Source of the DNA: Woeseiaceae bacterium
Lineage (GTDB): Bacteria > Pseudomonadota > Gammaproteobacteria > Steroidobacterales > Woeseiaceae
Direction of reading: 5' to 3'
DNA: 64,000 nt
Assembly: GCA_021773055.1 (NCBI GenBank)
Contig: JAJFKV010000054.1
Span: forward strand, 1 to 64,000
Part shown: positions 18,058 through 28,876 of the stretch, one piece after another
How positions within the stretch are numbered: the first letter of the stretch is position 1
Layout of the letters: the number at the start of each line of letters is the position of its first letter
The notes under the pieces: model-generated
The model's input: only the letters and a program-made list of their open reading frames with translations
Database searches by the model: none
Told to the model about the DNA's origin: nothing
Translations under genes and position numbers: made by a program

Positions 18058-19032
18058 ATGCGCGCTCTGACTTGCAAGGCCTGGGGTCCGGTTACGGATC
18101 TCGTAATAGAAGAATGGGATGATCCCGTACCCGACGACGAAGAAGTTCTTATCGACGTAAAGGCAGCAGGCATTAACTTCCCCGATATTCTCATAATTGC
18201 AGGCAAGTATCAGGACAAGATTCCACCACCGTTTATCCCTGGAAACGAAGCCAGTGGTATCGTGAGTGCGGTCGGTTCGAAGGTAACCCGGTTTGCAGTC
18301 GGCGATAAAGCGATCGTCGCACCACGTGGCGGCGCATTCGCCGAAAAATGCAAAGTTCACCGGAATGCCGCATTGCCGGTACCTGACAAACTCAGTTTCG
18401 AACAGGCTGCTGGCTTTGCCGTCACTTACGGCACTAGCTATCACGCACTCAAGCAAAGCGCCGCACTTCAGGCAGGAGAAACACTGCTCGTGCTGGGGGC
18501 TGCAGGCGGCGTTGGCATTACGGCCGTTCAGATTGCCAAGGCAATGGGCGCTCGCGTTATCGCCGCCGCCAGCTCCGATGAGAAACTCGAGTTCGCACGT
18601 GCCGCCGGTGCCGACGAACTTATCAATTATTCCACACAGCCGCTCAAAGAAAGGGTTAAGGAGTTGACCGGCGGTGGCGCTGACGTCGTTTACGATCCGG
18701 TGGGTGGCGAGCACGCGCAACAGGCGCTGCGTGCATTGGCCTGGCACGGCCGCTATCTGGTCGTTGGATTTGCCTCGGGCGATATTCCCTCATTTCCGGC
18801 CAATATCGCACTACTGAAAGAAGCCAAAATCGTCGGCGTCTGGTGGGGAACCTGGGCGGCGAAAAATCCGGCTCTGCAAATCCAGAATATGAGCGAAATT
18901 TCCGCTTTAGTCGCCACCGGCAAGCTGCAGCCCACCGTCACCGAACTATTTCCCATCGAGGATTTCGAAAAGGCATTCCAGCTCATTATTGAACGCCGTG
19001 CGCTGGGAAAAGTCGTCCTGAGCTTGGGCTGA
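18058..19032 (+). CDS. NADPH:quinone oxidoreductase / zinc-free MDR family
   Basis: The start at 18058 gives 325 residues, the usual length for this family, beginning MRALTCKAWG. The frame is open upstream to 17938, but that would overlap the divergent M1 gene. The GroES-like domain shows FPDILIIAGKYQ and PGNEASGIV, and the Rossmann domain has LVLGAAGGVGITAVQIAKAMGA with the AAGGVG motif. The catalytic zinc cysteines of alcohol dehydrogenases are absent. It reduces quinones or activated alkenes with NADPH in the cytosol. It is divergent from the M1 peptidase with a 55-base gap; the HupE gene follows after 17 bases. Confidence 0.88.
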   Translation: MRALTCKAWGPVTDLVIEEWDDPVPDDEEVLIDVKAAGINFPDILIIAGKYQDKIPPPFIPGNEASGIVSAVGSKVTRFAVGDKAIVAPRGGAFAEKCKVHRNAALPVPDKLSFEQAAGFAVTYGTSYHALKQSAALQAGETLLVLGAAGGVGITAVQIAKAMGARVIAAASSDEKLEFARAAGADELINYSTQPLKERVKELTGGGADVVYDPVGGEHAQQALRALAWHGRYLVVGFASGDIPSFPANIALLKEAKIVGVWWGTWAAKNPALQIQNMSEISALVATGKLQPTVTELFPIEDFEKAFQLIIERRALGKVVLSLG

Positions 19033-19049
19033 TAAGGGCACTTAATTCT

Positions 19050-19841
19050 ATGCGCAAGTCGCTTCGCTATTCCCTGTTGCTGATAACTCTGCTGGCCTCG
19101 TACGTCGTTCTCGCCCATCCGGAGGACGACTTCTGCGCGCCCGGCGATGACAGCATGGACCCGGCGCTCTGTGCTGCCCTCGCAGAACTCAACAGCGCGG
19201 AAGGCAAGTTACAGCAAACCGATATGCCATCCGTACGCGACGAGTTCGGCAATGAGCGCAGTATCGGCTCCACGGCCGCGCTTTATATAACGATTGGCGT
19301 TCGACACATCTTGCCCGACGGGCTTGATCACATACTGTTTGTACTGGCGATATTCCTGGCGTCTGTCCGGTTTCGCGCTCTCATCATTCAGGTGTCAGCA
19401 TTTACTGTCGCACACACCATGACGCTGGCCCTGGCGGCCAGCGGTGTCATCACGCCATCCCCTGCCGTCGTGGAGCCATTGATCGCTCTCACGATCGGAT
19501 TTGTGGCCGTGGAGAACCTGTTTTTCAAAGAAATGACCAAATGGCGTCCTGCCGTCGTGTTCGGCTTTGGGCTGGTGCATGGTATGGGATTTGCCGGCTT
19601 TTTCGGTGACCTTGGACTGCCGTCCGGTCAGTTCTGGAGTGCATTGATCAGTTTCAACGTGGGTGTTGAAATCGGGCAGTTGGCCGTGATCGTGGCGGCG
19701 GCCATTCTGGGCTTTGGGCTACGCCGCGCCCTGCATGACCCGACCGGTGCCCGGCAGTACAGACAATTCGTCGTACTGCCGAGCTCGGCTTTAATCGGAT
19801 TCGTCGGTTTTTGGTGGGCAATCGTCCGGTTTATTCCGTAA
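19050..19841 (+). CDS. HupE/UreJ-family membrane protein
   Basis: The 263-residue protein has a cleavable signal peptide, then a short periplasmic segment (HPEDDFCAPGDD, with two cysteines that could pair) and about six membrane helices. The characteristic stretch GVRHILPDGLDHILFVLAIFL and the later FGFGLVHGMGFAGFF hold conserved His/Asp residues seen in HupE/UreJ proteins, which are linked to nickel or other metal handling. No hydrogenase or urease gene lies in this window, so the metal and role are open. It overlaps the convergent M3 peptidase gene by 11 bases. Confidence 0.85.
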   Translation: MRKSLRYSLLLITLLASYVVLAHPEDDFCAPGDDSMDPALCAALAELNSAEGKLQQTDMPSVRDEFGNERSIGSTAALYITIGVRHILPDGLDHILFVLAIFLASVRFRALIIQVSAFTVAHTMTLALAASGVITPSPAVVEPLIALTIGFVAVENLFFKEMTKWRPAVVFGFGLVHGMGFAGFFGDLGLPSGQFWSALISFNVGVEIGQLAVIVAAAILGFGLRRALHDPTGARQYRQFVVLPSSALIGFVGFWWAIVRFIP

Positions 19842-21987
19842 CCTCAAATCCGCGCCCTTCCAGCAAAGGCTCAATGCTCGGATCCTGACCACGGAAGTTA
19901 CGATACAGCTCATCCGCTTCGAGCAAGCCACCTGACTCATATACCCACTTCTTCAGACGCGCTGCTGTCGCCGGGTCGAAAATATTCTCTGCCTGCTTGA
20001 AGGCGGCAAAACCATCAGCGTCAAGAATTTCTGACCACAGGTACGCGTAATAACCAGCAGAATAGCCGCCGGCGAAAATGTGACTGAAGTATTGCGAACG
20101 GTAGCGTGGCTCGATCTCATCGATCAGCCCATAACCACGCAGGACTTCCTGCTCAAATGCACGTGCATCCGTAAGCTTGGCTGCCTCTTCCGAGCTCAGC
20201 ATGTGCCAGCGTAAATCGAGCAACGAGGCAGCGATGTATTCCGTCGTGCCGAAGCCATTGTTGAAGTTTCCTGCTGCAAGCATGCGCTCGACGAGTTCCT
20301 GCGGAATAACTTCACCGGTTTGATAATGAGTAGCAAACAGTGCCAGCATTTCCGGCTCCGCTGCCCAGTGCTCCAATATCTGCGCCGGGAACTCCGTGTA
20401 GTCACGTGGTCCGTCGACACCCGAGAAGGTTGGGTAATCGATTTGTGTCATCAGTCCGTGCAGCGCATGTCCGAACTCATGAAAAAGTGTCGCCACTTCG
20501 GAAAAACGCATCAGTGTCGGGTCGCCTTCTGGCGGCGTCGACAGGTTCAGATTATTCGTGATGAGCGGCCGAATGACCTCGCCATCTATGTTCGATGAGG
20601 AACGGTAGGCACTCATCCATGCACCACCACGCTTTGAATCACGGGCATACATGTCGGACATGAACAGCCCCAGGTGATTGCCATTTTCATCCTTAACGTC
20701 GTACGAGTTTACGACTTTGTTCCAGCCATTCACATCAACCAGCTCGAATGTGACACCGAACAATCGATTTGCCATCTCGTAGGCGCCCGCTCGAACAGCT
20801 TCCAGTTCGAAATACGGCTTCAGTTCATTTTCGTCAATATCGTAGCGCGCTTTACGAACCTTCTCTGCGTAATGCCACCAATCATGACCGGCCATGGTGA
20901 ATTCATCACCGACCATCGCCTGCATATCGGCAAGCTCTTCCTTGGCTCGCGCAAGTCCGGGACGCCAGACTCTTAGCAGGAAGTCCTCGGCACCGGCAGG
21001 CGTCTTCGCCATGCGCTGTTCCAGCTGGTAGTGCGCATGTGATTCGTAACCCATCAGCTCCGCACGTTTGGCGCGTAATTGAGCCACCTGGATAGCCAGT
21101 GGGCCATTGTCGATATCGCCGGAGGATGCACGCAGGCGGTAGCCGTTGAACAACTGCTCGCGCAGTTCGCGAACTTCAGACTGCACCATGAATGTCTCGT
21201 ACGCCGAACGATTTAGACCGATAACCCAGGCACCGGCCTCGTCATCCCAAACGGATGCTTTGAAATCGTCGCTCAGACCGGCGGACTGGGCCTCATCGGT
21301 AATTTCCAGTTTGAAGCCTTTGGTCGCCGCAAGCAGATTGAGACCGAACTTGGTCGTCAGGCCTGCAATCTCAGCATTAATATCGGTGATCTGGTCTTTA
21401 ACGTCTTGCGGGAATGCCGCGCCGGAACGGATAAAGCCCCGGTGAGTCAGTTCCAGCAGTCTCGCCTGCTGCTCATTCAGATCGAGCTCGTCTTTCTGTG
21501 CGTAGACAGATTGAACGCGCTCAAACAAATCGAGATTCAAATTGATCGCATCAAATTCCCGCGACAACATCGGTGAAATCTCGGTTTGCAGAGCCTGCAA
21601 CGTATCATTTAATTCCGTGCCGGTAATATTGAAAAAGGTGTTCGCGACATCATTGATCAGCTTGCCGGCTTTCTCCATCGCAAGAATCGTGTTGTCGAAC
21701 GTTGGCGCGTCCGGGTTCTCAACGATCGCCGCAATTTCGGCACGCATTTCCAGAATGCCTTTCTTCACCGCAGGCATGTAATGCTCATCCTCAATATCGG
21801 CAAAAGGTGGAACACCGTAGGGCGTATCCCATTCAGCCATGAAAGGATTGCCCGCCAATTCGGCCTCGCTTACGGCGATTTCATCTGCCGCATCGCTCGC
21901 TGCGGGCTGTTCTGAGCTATCTTTGCCGCTGCAACCGGCAAGAACAAAGCCGGATAAACACAATATTGCTAAACTACTGAATTTCAT
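19831..21987 (-). CDS. dcp: M3-family peptidyl-dipeptidase, lipid-anchored
   Basis: The 718-residue protein starts with a lipoprotein signal (VLAGC, Cys19) and contains the M3 zinc motif HEFGHAL in ATLFHEFGHALHGLM with the third ligand expected in FPAQILEHWA. Length and C-terminal architecture match Dcp-type peptidyl-dipeptidases, which remove dipeptides from peptide C-termini. E. coli Dcp lacks a lipobox, so this is an envelope version. It probably acts with the M1 aminopeptidase and S9 peptidase in external protein breakdown. It is divergent from the prenyltransferase across 204 bases. Confidence 0.9.
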   Translation of the reverse strand: MKFSSLAILCLSGFVLAGCSGKDSSEQPAASDAADEIAVSEAELAGNPFMAEWDTPYGVPPFADIEDEHYMPAVKKGILEMRAEIAAIVENPDAPTFDNTILAMEKAGKLINDVANTFFNITGTELNDTLQALQTEISPMLSREFDAINLNLDLFERVQSVYAQKDELDLNEQQARLLELTHRGFIRSGAAFPQDVKDQITDINAEIAGLTTKFGLNLLAATKGFKLEITDEAQSAGLSDDFKASVWDDEAGAWVIGLNRSAYETFMVQSEVRELREQLFNGYRLRASSGDIDNGPLAIQVAQLRAKRAELMGYESHAHYQLEQRMAKTPAGAEDFLLRVWRPGLARAKEELADMQAMVGDEFTMAGHDWWHYAEKVRKARYDIDENELKPYFELEAVRAGAYEMANRLFGVTFELVDVNGWNKVVNSYDVKDENGNHLGLFMSDMYARDSKRGGAWMSAYRSSSNIDGEVIRPLITNNLNLSTPPEGDPTLMRFSEVATLFHEFGHALHGLMTQIDYPTFSGVDGPRDYTEFPAQILEHWAAEPEMLALFATHYQTGEVIPQELVERMLAAGNFNNGFGTTEYIAASLLDLRWHMLSSEEAAKLTDARAFEQEVLRGYGLIDEIEPRYRSQYFSHIFAGGYSAGYYAYLWSEILDADGFAAFKQAENIFDPATAARLKKWVYESGGLLEADELYRNFRGQDPSIEPLLEGRGFEVTE

Positions 21988-22159
21988 GATGTTTCTAATC
22001 CCATGTGTGATTTGCTTTCAATTGTATCTAATTCGCGAGGCATTTGCCTCGGCGGCGGATAAGTGGCGTAATTGGAGCTCTCGGGATCCGACAAGTTCCC
22101 GGTATTAATCCCTGATTCATCGTTCGGTTTGCGCGTATGTTTATGCGTGGCAATATCGG

Positions 22160-22165
22160 TATAAA
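22160..22165 (+). promoter_or_regulatory. Candidate -10 element upstream of the prenyltransferase-nqr operon
   Basis: TATAAA ends 26 bases before the prenyltransferase ATG. No good -35 is seen at 16-18 bases spacing (TATGTT at 18 is the nearest). This is a weak candidate for the start of the nqr transcript. Confidence 0.25.
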
Positions 22166-22191
22166 GAATCCTCCAGACACGGAACATAAAA

Positions 22192-23172
22192 ATGTCACAA
22201 GAATCCGTTCGACCTATCAATCCTGCCCCGGAAGAATTCGCTGGAACGTCTGGCTTCCGCTCCGCCAAACGCCTGTTTCACGCAACACGGCCGCAGTTTT
22301 TTCCGGCCTCCGCGCTCCCTGTCATCGCTGGTACGAGCTGGGGGGCCTTCGTCGCAGGCACAGTGGACATTTATGTGTTCGTTCTTGCGCTGGTCGCCAC
22401 CGTTTGCGTACAGGCCGCCAGTAATGTTCTAAACGACGTCGGCGACGAGACAATCGGCACTGATCGACTAAACGAGGAACGAATTTATCCCTACACCGGC
22501 GGGTCCCGGTTCATTCAGATGGGCATTCTCAGCCAGTCGCGGATGACACGCCTTGGCATGGGCCTGATAGCGACGGCAATGCTGCTGGGTCTGGCGCTCA
22601 CCATTCAAAAAGGTCCGGCCATATTGCTGTTCGGCCTCGCTGGAATCGTACTCGGCGTCCTCTATTCTCTCGGCCCGATAAAACTAAGTTCATTGGGAAT
22701 CGGTGAAACCGCCGTAGCGGTAGCTTTCGGTGTCCTGCCAGTAACCGGTGCTGCATGGCTGCAAGGCGCCCCGATCGACACCGCGCTAGTGCTTTTCTCG
22801 CTTCCGATCAGTGCCTGGGTTGGCGCTATTTTGCTAATCAATGAAGTACCGGACATCGAGGCCGATGGCAGCACTGGCAAGAACACGCTACCCGTGCGGC
22901 TGGGCTTGCCGGGTACCTCGCAACTCTATTTCGTCCTGCACGTTGCCGCAGCAATCGTCATTGTCTATATGACACTGCAGCAGATATTGCCGCTACTCGC
23001 GCCGCTGGTTCCACTCGGACTCCTGGTACTGGCGTGGCGGGCTGCAAATGCCATTCGCGGTGGTATTCAGGACCGAAAAACGATGACTCAGGCGATTGAG
23101 TCAACCTTGGGAATTCACACAATAGGTTGCATCTGGCTGGCCGGATGTATGGTGTTTAAAATTGCTTTTTAA
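22192..23172 (+). CDS. UbiA/MenA-family prenyltransferase
   Basis: The 326-residue membrane protein carries both aspartate-rich motifs of the UbiA superfamily: N81-D82-x2-D85-x5-D91 in [12 protein letters not shown], and [22 protein letters not shown] further on. These bind Mg2+ and the polyprenyl diphosphate. The segment [14 protein letters not shown] is reminiscent of MenA-like enzymes, which prenylate 1,4-dihydroxy-2-naphthoate for menaquinone; a ubiquinone-type or other aromatic substrate cannot be excluded. Its last codons overlap the TTG start of nqrA, placing quinone synthesis and a quinone reductase in one coupled unit. Menaquinone would suit the fumarate reductase and metal-reduction genes nearby. 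Confidence 0.85.
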   Translation: MSQESVRPINPAPEEFAGTSGFRSAKRLFHATRPQFFPASALPVIAGTSWGAFVAGTVDIYVFVLALVATVCVQAASNVLNDVGDETIGTDRLNEERIYPYTGGSRFIQMGILSQSRMTRLGMGLIATAMLLGLALTIQKGPAILLFGLAGIVLGVLYSLGPIKLSSLGIGETAVAVAFGVLPVTGAAWLQGAPIDTALVLFSLPISAWVGAILLINEVPDIEADGSTGKNTLPVRLGLPGTSQLYFVLHVAAAIVIVYMTLQQILPLLAPLVPLGLLVLAWRAANAIRGGIQDRKTMTQAIESTLGIHTIGCIWLAGCMVFKIAF

Positions 23173-24508
23173 GATAAAGAAAGGTCTTGATATCCCGATC
23201 TCGGGGTCTCCTGAACAAGAGATTTCAAGCGCCAGAGAGGTATCTTCTGTCGCGTTGATGGGGCCCGATACTGTTGACCTGAAACCAGGGATGCTGGTCG
23301 CTGTTGGCGACCATGTGAAGCTCGGACAAGCGCTATTTAGCGACAAACAGAACCCGGGCGTGCAATTCACCTCGCCGGGAGCCGGCAAAGTCGCGGCTAT
23401 CAATCGCGGTGAGCGTCGTGTGCTGCAGTCCGTCGTTATCGATCTCGAGGGCGATGACGAAGAGCAATTTGCGGCCTACGAGTCGAATGAATTGCAGAAC
23501 ATCAGCCGCCAGGCCGTACGAGACAACTTATTGGCATCCGGCCTGTGGACCGCGTTTCGTACCCGCCCATTCAGCAAGATTCCACGGCCTGACGATGTAC
23601 CCGCAGCGATTTTCGTGACGGCGATCGACACAAACCCGCTTGCCGCGAACCCTGATGTCGTCATACGGCGTGACAGCGAGACATTTCAGCAGGGCCTTTG
23701 CATCCTCGCGGCGCTAACGGACGGCACGGTTCATATCTGTACGGCAGCGGAAAGTTCGATCACTTGTCCGGACTCAGGTGATTTTCAACACAGCCAGTTC
23801 GCCGGACCGCATCCGGCCGGGCTCGCTGGCACGCATATTCATTTGCTTTGTCCTGTCGATGAAAAGCAGGTCGCATGGCACATCGGCTACCAGGACGTCA
23901 TTGCTGTCGGCAAATTGTTTGCCACAGGTCTATTGTCGGTCGATCGTATCATCGCGCTCAGTGGGCCCTCTGTATTGAAACCACGCTTGCTAACCACCCG
24001 CCTGGGCGCGAATACCACGGAACTGGTTGACGGCGAGCTTGCCGACTCCGACGTTCGCGTCGTTTCCGGCTCGGTTCTAAATGGTCATCGCGCAGCGGGA
24101 TGGGCAGTCTGGTTAGGACGTTACGACAATCAGATTACCGTTTTAAAGGAGGGCAGCCCACGTGAATTCCTGTCATTCATGCGTCCGGGTATCGGCAAGT
24201 TTTCGTTCACCCGCGGCTTCTTCGGCAATCTGTTCGGCTCCGCTAGCTACGACTTGACGACCACACAAAATGGCAGCCCACGAGCCATGGTTTCGATCGG
24301 TAGTTTTGAACAAGTCATGCCTCTCGACATCCTGCCAACTCCACTGCTTAAAGCGTTACTTGTTCGTGACACAGACTCCGCTCGCGATCTGGGCTGCCTG
24401 GAACTCGACGAAGAGGATCTCGCGCTTTGCTCATTCGTTTGTAACGGCAAGTACGACTACGGACGGCACTTACGCAAGAGTCTCCACGAAATCGAGGTGA
24501 ACGGCTGA
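23162..24508 (+). CDS. nqrA: Na+-NQR subunit A
   Basis: NqrA is the cytoplasmic subunit of the Na+-translocating NADH:ubiquinone reductase. The 448 residues match the family length. The N-terminus ([15 protein letters not shown]) aligns with the usual MIKIKKGLDLPI, which supports the TTG start at 23162 even though it lies inside the end of the prenyltransferase gene and has a weak ribosome binding site; translation is probably coupled. Other visible landmarks are [23 protein letters not shown] and [15 protein letters not shown] (barrel-sandwich hybrid) and the C-terminal [20 protein letters not shown]. The stop overlaps the nqrB ATG. Confidence 0.95.
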   Translation: MLFKIKKGLDIPISGSPEQEISSAREVSSVALMGPDTVDLKPGMLVAVGDHVKLGQALFSDKQNPGVQFTSPGAGKVAAINRGERRVLQSVVIDLEGDDEEQFAAYESNELQNISRQAVRDNLLASGLWTAFRTRPFSKIPRPDDVPAAIFVTAIDTNPLAANPDVVIRRDSETFQQGLCILAALTDGTVHICTAAESSITCPDSGDFQHSQFAGPHPAGLAGTHIHLLCPVDEKQVAWHIGYQDVIAVGKLFATGLLSVDRIIALSGPSVLKPRLLTTRLGANTTELVDGELADSDVRVVSGSVLNGHRAAGWAVWLGRYDNQITVLKEGSPREFLSFMRPGIGKFSFTRGFFGNLFGSASYDLTTTQNGSPRAMVSIGSFEQVMPLDILPTPLLKALLVRDTDSARDLGCLELDEEDLALCSFVCNGKYDYGRHLRKSLHEIEVNG

Positions 24509-25713
24509 TGAAACGATTGCGTTCATTTTTGGATCGGATTGAGCCGCTGTTTGTACCGGGCGGACGTTTCGTCAGGTTTCATGCACTCTTTGAAATGGTC
24601 GACACGTTATTCTACTCACCGCCGGATGTCGCACGCGGGTCTTTGCATATTCGTGATGCACTCGACCTGAAACGCGTCATGATTCTGGTGGTGTTTGCGG
24701 TGACACCGGCTGCGATCGTCGGCATGTGGAATACCGGCTTCCAGGCGAACACCGCCCTGCTTGTGATGGGCCTGGACGGTATTGAAGGCTGGCGTGGCAT
24801 GATCCTACCGTTGCTTGGTGCCGGTTACGACCCACAAAATTTTTACGACTGTTTCGCCCATGGACTCCTGTACTTCTTACCTATTTACGCCGTGACGATG
24901 GCCGCTGGAGGGCTCTGGGAAGTCGTGTTTGCCGGCGTCAGAAATCACGAAATCAACGAGGGCTTTTTTGTTACCTCGATGTTGTACACCCTGGTTCTGC
25001 CGGCTACTACGCCACTTTGGCAGGTCGCGATTGGTATCAGTTTCGGTGTCGTAATTGGTAAAGAAGTCTTTGGTGGTACCGGTAAGAACTTCCTGAATCC
25101 AGCACTGGTGGGGCGAGCTTTTCTTTATTTCGCCTACCCGGCACAGATATCGGGTGACGCTGTCTGGACGGCGGTTGATGGCTTTAGCGGGGCGACCGCA
25201 CTCGGTATCAGCGCTACAGAAGGCATGACAGGATTGATGGCCAGCGGCCTGACCTGGTCACAGGCATTTCTTGGCCAGATGCAGGGATCGATCGGCGAAA
25301 CATCGACTCTCGCCTGCTTGTTAGGTGCCGCATTCCTGATCTTTACCCGCATCGCGTCATGGCGAATTATGGTCGCCTCTTTTGCCGGGCTCATCATTCC
25401 GGCACTGCTCTTCACTGGCGACAGCGCGAACCCGATGATGTCCATGCCCTGGCACTGGCACATCGTGTTGGGCGGATTCGCGTTTGGCGCGATCTTCATG
25501 ACGACCGACCCGGTCAGCGCAGCGCAAACGAATACCGGCAAGTGGGTGTTCGGACTGCTTATCGGCTTCATGACCTGGCTGATTCGAGTTATCAATCCAG
25601 CATTTCCGGAAGGCATCATGCTGGCCATCTTATTCGCAAATATTTTTGCGCCAGTGATTGATCACTTTGTCATTCAAGCGAATGTCCGACGGAGGCGAAA
25701 TCGACATGCCTGA
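24508..25713 (+). CDS. nqrB: Na+-NQR subunit B
   Basis: NqrB is the largest membrane subunit, carrying a covalent FMN and forming the Na+ path. The 401-residue protein is polytopic; the flavinylation motif [10 protein letters not shown] places the FMN-bearing threonine at T230, matching T236 of Vibrio cholerae Nqr[20 protein letters not shown] and [12 protein letters not shown] are further family stretches. The attached flavin is inserted by ApbE, encoded later in the operon. The start overlaps the nqrA stop by one base. Confidence 0.96.
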   Translation: MKRLRSFLDRIEPLFVPGGRFVRFHALFEMVDTLFYSPPDVARGSLHIRDALDLKRVMILVVFAVTPAAIVGMWNTGFQANTALLVMGLDGIEGWRGMILPLLGAGYDPQNFYDCFAHGLLYFLPIYAVTMAAGGLWEVVFAGVRNHEINEGFFVTSMLYTLVLPATTPLWQVAIGISFGVVIGKEVFGGTGKNFLNPALVGRAFLYFAYPAQISGDAVWTAVDGFSGATALGISATEGMTGLMASGLTWSQAFLGQMQGSIGETSTLACLLGAAFLIFTRIASWRIMVASFAGLIIPALLFTGDSANPMMSMPWHWHIVLGGFAFGAIFMTTDPVSAAQTNTGKWVFGLLIGFMTWLIRVINPAFPEGIMLAILFANIFAPVIDHFVIQANVRRRRNRHA

Positions 25714-26371
25714 CAAAAAGACATTTGACCGCGATAGCATCTCCAACACGCTGTTTATTTCAATAGGCCTCAGCCTGATTTGCTCGATTTTCGTTGCGAG
25801 CGCTGCTGTTGTTCTGAAGCCCGTACAACTCAAGAATGCCGAAGAATATCGACAGCGGATTATTCTGGAGGTGGCCGGACTGATGCGAGCTGATGCTGAC
25901 ATTGCCGAGCTGTTCGCGTCAATTGAGGCGAGCAACGTCGAAATCGCCAGTGGTGAAAGCATTGAAATTTACGTCGAGAAAGACGGCGGAACCGTGCAGC
26001 AAATTATCTTACCCATCAGCGGCCCTGGCTTGTGGTCAACCATGCGTGGCTATCTCGCGGTCGCACCGGATGGCAATACCGTTAAGGGAATTCGGTTTTT
26101 CGAACACGCCGAAACTCCCGGGCTGGGCGACCAGATCGACAAGGAAGATTGGCGTTCCTTGTGGGTGGGCAAGCATATTTATGGCGAGAGCAACTCACCA
26201 CGCATCGAAGTCGTGCGTGGTTTCGTTCTGCAGGACGGTTCCAATCCAAACGCCGCACATCAGATCGATGGGCTATCCGGAGCGACCCTCACCGGCAACG
26301 GTGTCACCAAGCTCGTCCAGCACTGGATGGGACCTGAAGGATTCGGCCCGTATCTGGAGACAATTAGATGA
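25706..26371 (+). CDS. nqrC: Na+-NQR subunit C
   Basis: NqrC is a single-helix membrane protein with a periplasmic domain bearing a second covalent FMN. The ATG at 25706 gives 221 residues with a GGAGG site and an eight-base overlap with nqrB; an upstream in-frame start at 25658 would overlap more and lacks a site. A membrane helix spans about 14-36 and the flavinylation motif [12 protein letters not shown] puts FMN on T194. The length is somewhat shorter than the 257 residues usual in Vibrio, with loss in the middle of the domain rather than at the motif. Confidence 0.95.
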   Translation: MPDKKTFDRDSISNTLFISIGLSLICSIFVASAAVVLKPVQLKNAEEYRQRIILEVAGLMRADADIAELFASIEASNVEIASGESIEIYVEKDGGTVQQIILPISGPGLWSTMRGYLAVAPDGNTVKGIRFFEHAETPGLGDQIDKEDWRSLWVGKHIYGESNSPRIEVVRGFVLQDGSNPNAAHQIDGLSGATLTGNGVTKLVQHWMGPEGFGPYLETIR

Positions 26372-27027
26372 GCGAAGTACGCAAAATCATTATTGATCCG
26401 TTGGTTGATAATAATCCCGTAACGCTACAAATGCTTGGCATCTGTTCGGCGCTGGCTGTAACAACATCATTGCTGCCCGCCTTGTTGATGTGCGTCGCAC
26501 TGACGAGCGTTATCGCCTTGTCGTCCGCAACAATCAGCCTCATTCGAAACCGAATTCCGAATAACATCCGCATCATCGTGCATATGACGATTATCGCGTC
26601 GCTGGTCATTCTGACCGATCAGTTGTTGCGCGCTTATGCATTCGAAACCAGCAAGCAGTTGTCGGTATTTGTCGGGCTGATCATTACAAACTGCATCGTT
26701 CTCGGACGAGCCGAAGCATTCGCGATGAAGAACACAGTTGGACTGAGCTTTCTCGATGGCCTCGGTAATGGACTCGGCTATAGCCTGATTCTAATCACCG
26801 TCGCAATAGTTCGGGAATTGTTCGGCGCCGGCACGCTACTCGGATACCCGATTCTTGAGCTCGTGCAGGACGGTGGCTGGTACCAGGCTAATGGCCTGAT
26901 GCTGCTGCCGCCCAGCGCATTTTTCATTATTGGCGGCCTAATCTGGGTGATTCGGAGTTGGCGCAAGCAGCAGGTTGAACACGCCGACTACCAGATTCAT
27001 GAAGTACATCGAACGGACGTTTACTAA
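26368..27027 (+). CDS. nqrD: Na+-NQR subunit D
   Basis: NqrD is an integral membrane subunit related to RnfE; NqrD and NqrE together bind an iron-sulfur centre within the membrane. The 219 residues hold six hydrophobic helices. Landmarks are [18 protein letters not shown] and [21 protein letters not shown], with the cysteine in TNCIV belonging to the NqrD/E cluster site. The ATG overlaps the nqrC stop by four bases (ATGA), a typical coupled junction. Confidence 0.96.
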   Translation: MSEVRKIIIDPLVDNNPVTLQMLGICSALAVTTSLLPALLMCVALTSVIALSSATISLIRNRIPNNIRIIVHMTIIASLVILTDQLLRAYAFETSKQLSVFVGLIITNCIVLGRAEAFAMKNTVGLSFLDGLGNGLGYSLILITVAIVRELFGAGTLLGYPILELVQDGGWYQANGLMLLPPSAFFIIGGLIWVIRSWRKQQVEHADYQIHEVHRTDVY

Positions 27028-27635
27028 TGGAAGCCTACGTCAGTCTATTTATCAAAGCGGTATTTGTCGAAAACCTGGCACTCGCATTCTTCCTGGGCAT
27101 GTGCACGTTTCTGGCCATTTCAAAACGTGTCGAAACGGCGATCAGCCTCGGCCTCGCCGTAATCGCCGTGCAGACGATTACCGTTCCCGTCAATTATCTT
27201 ATCTACAACTTCATCCTGGCGGACGGTGCGCTCGCGTGGGCCGGTTTACCGGAAGTCGACCTGAGTTTCCTGGGTCTGGTCAGCTACATCGGTGTCATCG
27301 CAGCTCTCGTACAAATTCTTGAAATGATACTAGACCGCTATGTGCCCAAGTTGTACAACGCGCTGGGAATTTTCCTGCCCTTGATAACGGTCAACTGCGC
27401 GATCCTCGGTGGCACGCTGTTCATGGTTGAGCGGCACTATGACTTCGGCGAAAGCGTCGTTTATGGCATCGGCAGCGGTACTGGCTGGGCCATCGCGTTA
27501 ATTGCGCTGGCTGGCATCCGGGAAAAACTGAAGTACAGCGATGTTCCGGACGGTCTGCAGGGCCTTGGTATCACGTTTATTATCGTTGGCCTGATGTCAC
27601 TGGGCTTCATGGGCTTCTCGGGAGTTCAGTTGTGA
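27027..27635 (+). CDS. nqrE: Na+-NQR subunit E
   Basis: NqrE is the RnfA-related partner of NqrD. The 202 residues form six helices; the recognisable parts are [23 protein letters not shown], with the conserved cysteine, and [20 protein letters not shown], with the second, which together with NqrD ligate the intramembrane cluster. The C-terminal [21 protein letters not shown] is also typical. The ATG shares its first base with the nqrD stop codon. Confidence 0.96.
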   Translation: MEAYVSLFIKAVFVENLALAFFLGMCTFLAISKRVETAISLGLAVIAVQTITVPVNYLIYNFILADGALAWAGLPEVDLSFLGLVSYIGVIAALVQILEMILDRYVPKLYNALGIFLPLITVNCAILGGTLFMVERHYDFGESVVYGIGSGTGWAIALIALAGIREKLKYSDVPDGLQGLGITFIIVGLMSLGFMGFSGVQL

Positions 27636-28876
27636 GTATCGATAGCGCTGTATTACTCGAAGTCCTGCTCGGCGTTGGGCTGTTCACTACGATCATTCTG
27701 CTGCTGGTCTTCGTCATCCTGGTCGCCCGGTCAAAGCTGGTCACCAGTGGCTCGGTCACCGTCATGGTCAACGACGAAATGAATCTGAAGATTCCGGTCG
27801 GCGGCAAGCTCATGCAGGGTCTCGCGGATGCGGACCTGTTTGTACCCTCTGCCTGCGGCGGCGGTGGTACTTGCGGCCAATGTCGCGTTCGCGTGATATC
27901 GGGCGGCGGCGCTATCCTGCCCACCGAAACTTCCATACTGAATAAGCGCGAAGCGGCGGAGCATTACCGCTTATCGTGCCAGGTCTCGGTCAAACAAGAC
28001 ATGGAAGTTCAGGTGCCGGATGAGGTATTCGGTGTCAAACGCTACGACTGCACGGTCAAATCGAATCGCAATGTCGCCAGTTTTATCAAAGAGCTGGTAG
28101 TGGCTCTGCCGGATGGCGAAGAGCTCGACTTCAGAGCGGGTGGTTATATACAAATTGAGTGCCCCCCACACGATCTGAAATTTACCGAATTCGATATCGA
28201 CGAGAAATTTCGTGACGAATGGGATCGCTTTAACGTGTGGCAATACGAGTCACACGTGAAAAATACTGAAATGCGCGCTTACTCTATGGCGAGCTTTCCG
28301 CTCGAGAAAGACGTCATCAAACTCAATGTCAGAATCGCGACACCCCCGCCTGGGGCCGATGCTTCCATACCGCCCGGCATAATGTCCTCGTTTATCTTTA
28401 ACCTGAAACCTGATGACAAGGTCGTCGTATCCGGTCCGTATGGCGAATTCTTTGCGAAGGAAACCGACAACGAAATGGTCTTCATCGGCGGTGGTGCCGG
28501 AATGGCTCCTATGCGCGCACACATTTTTGATCAACTGAAGCGTCGTCACAGCAAGCGAAAAATGTCATTTTGGTACGGCGCGCGCAGTCTCAAAGAGGTC
28601 TTCTACGACGACGAGTTTGACCAGCTCGCTGCTGACAACGAGAACTTCAAGTGGAACCTGGCGTTATCTGAACCGCAGCCCGAGGATAACTGGGACGGCT
28701 ATGTAGGATTTATTCACAAAGTATTGCTCGACGAATACCTTGCCGAGCATTCTGCACCCGAAGACTGTGAATACTATCTTTGCGGACCGCCGATGATGAA
28801 TGGCGCCGTGATCAAGATGCTCGATAGTCTCGGTGTACAAGATGAAAATATTCTGCTTGATGATTTCGGTGGATGA
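27632..28876 (+). CDS. nqrF: Na+-NQR subunit F (NADH dehydrogenase, FAD and 2Fe-2S)
   Basis: NqrF is the electron entry point. The 414-residue protein starts with a membrane helix (about 6-32), then a plant-type 2Fe-2S ferredoxin domain with C75, C81 and C84 in [11 protein letters not shown] and C116 in LSCQ. A ferredoxin-NADP reductase-like module follows, with RAYSMASFP for FAD and [14 protein letters not shown] for NADH. It ends in the family tail DDFGG. The GTG start overlaps the nqrE stop by four bases; this is the only GTG in the operon and may lower its translation slightly. Confidence 0.97.
   Translation: MSIDSAVLLEVLLGVGLFTTIILLLVFVILVARSKLVTSGSVTVMVNDEMNLKIPVGGKLMQGLADADLFVPSACGGGGTCGQCRVRVISGGGAILPTETSILNKREAAEHYRLSCQVSVKQDMEVQVPDEVFGVKRYDCTVKSNRNVASFIKELVVALPDGEELDFRAGGYIQIECPPHDLKFTEFDIDEKFRDEWDRFNVWQYESHVKNTEMRAYSMASFPLEKDVIKLNVRIATPPPGADASIPPGIMSSFIFNLKPDDKVVVSGPYGEFFAKETDNEMVFIGGGAGMAPMRAHIFDQLKRRHSKRKMSFWYGARSLKEVFYDDEFDQLAADNENFKWNLALSEPQPEDNWDGYVGFIHKVLLDEYLAEHSAPEDCEYYLCGPPMMNGAVIKMLDSLGVQDENILLDDFGG

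Noticed and set aside
18003-18206. 68-codon N-terminal extension of the M1 peptidase frame
   Set aside because: Composition is low-complexity Ser/Thr, it runs through the divergent promoter and over the quinone oxidoreductase gene, and the internal ATG at 18002 has an AGGAG site and lipoprotein signal.
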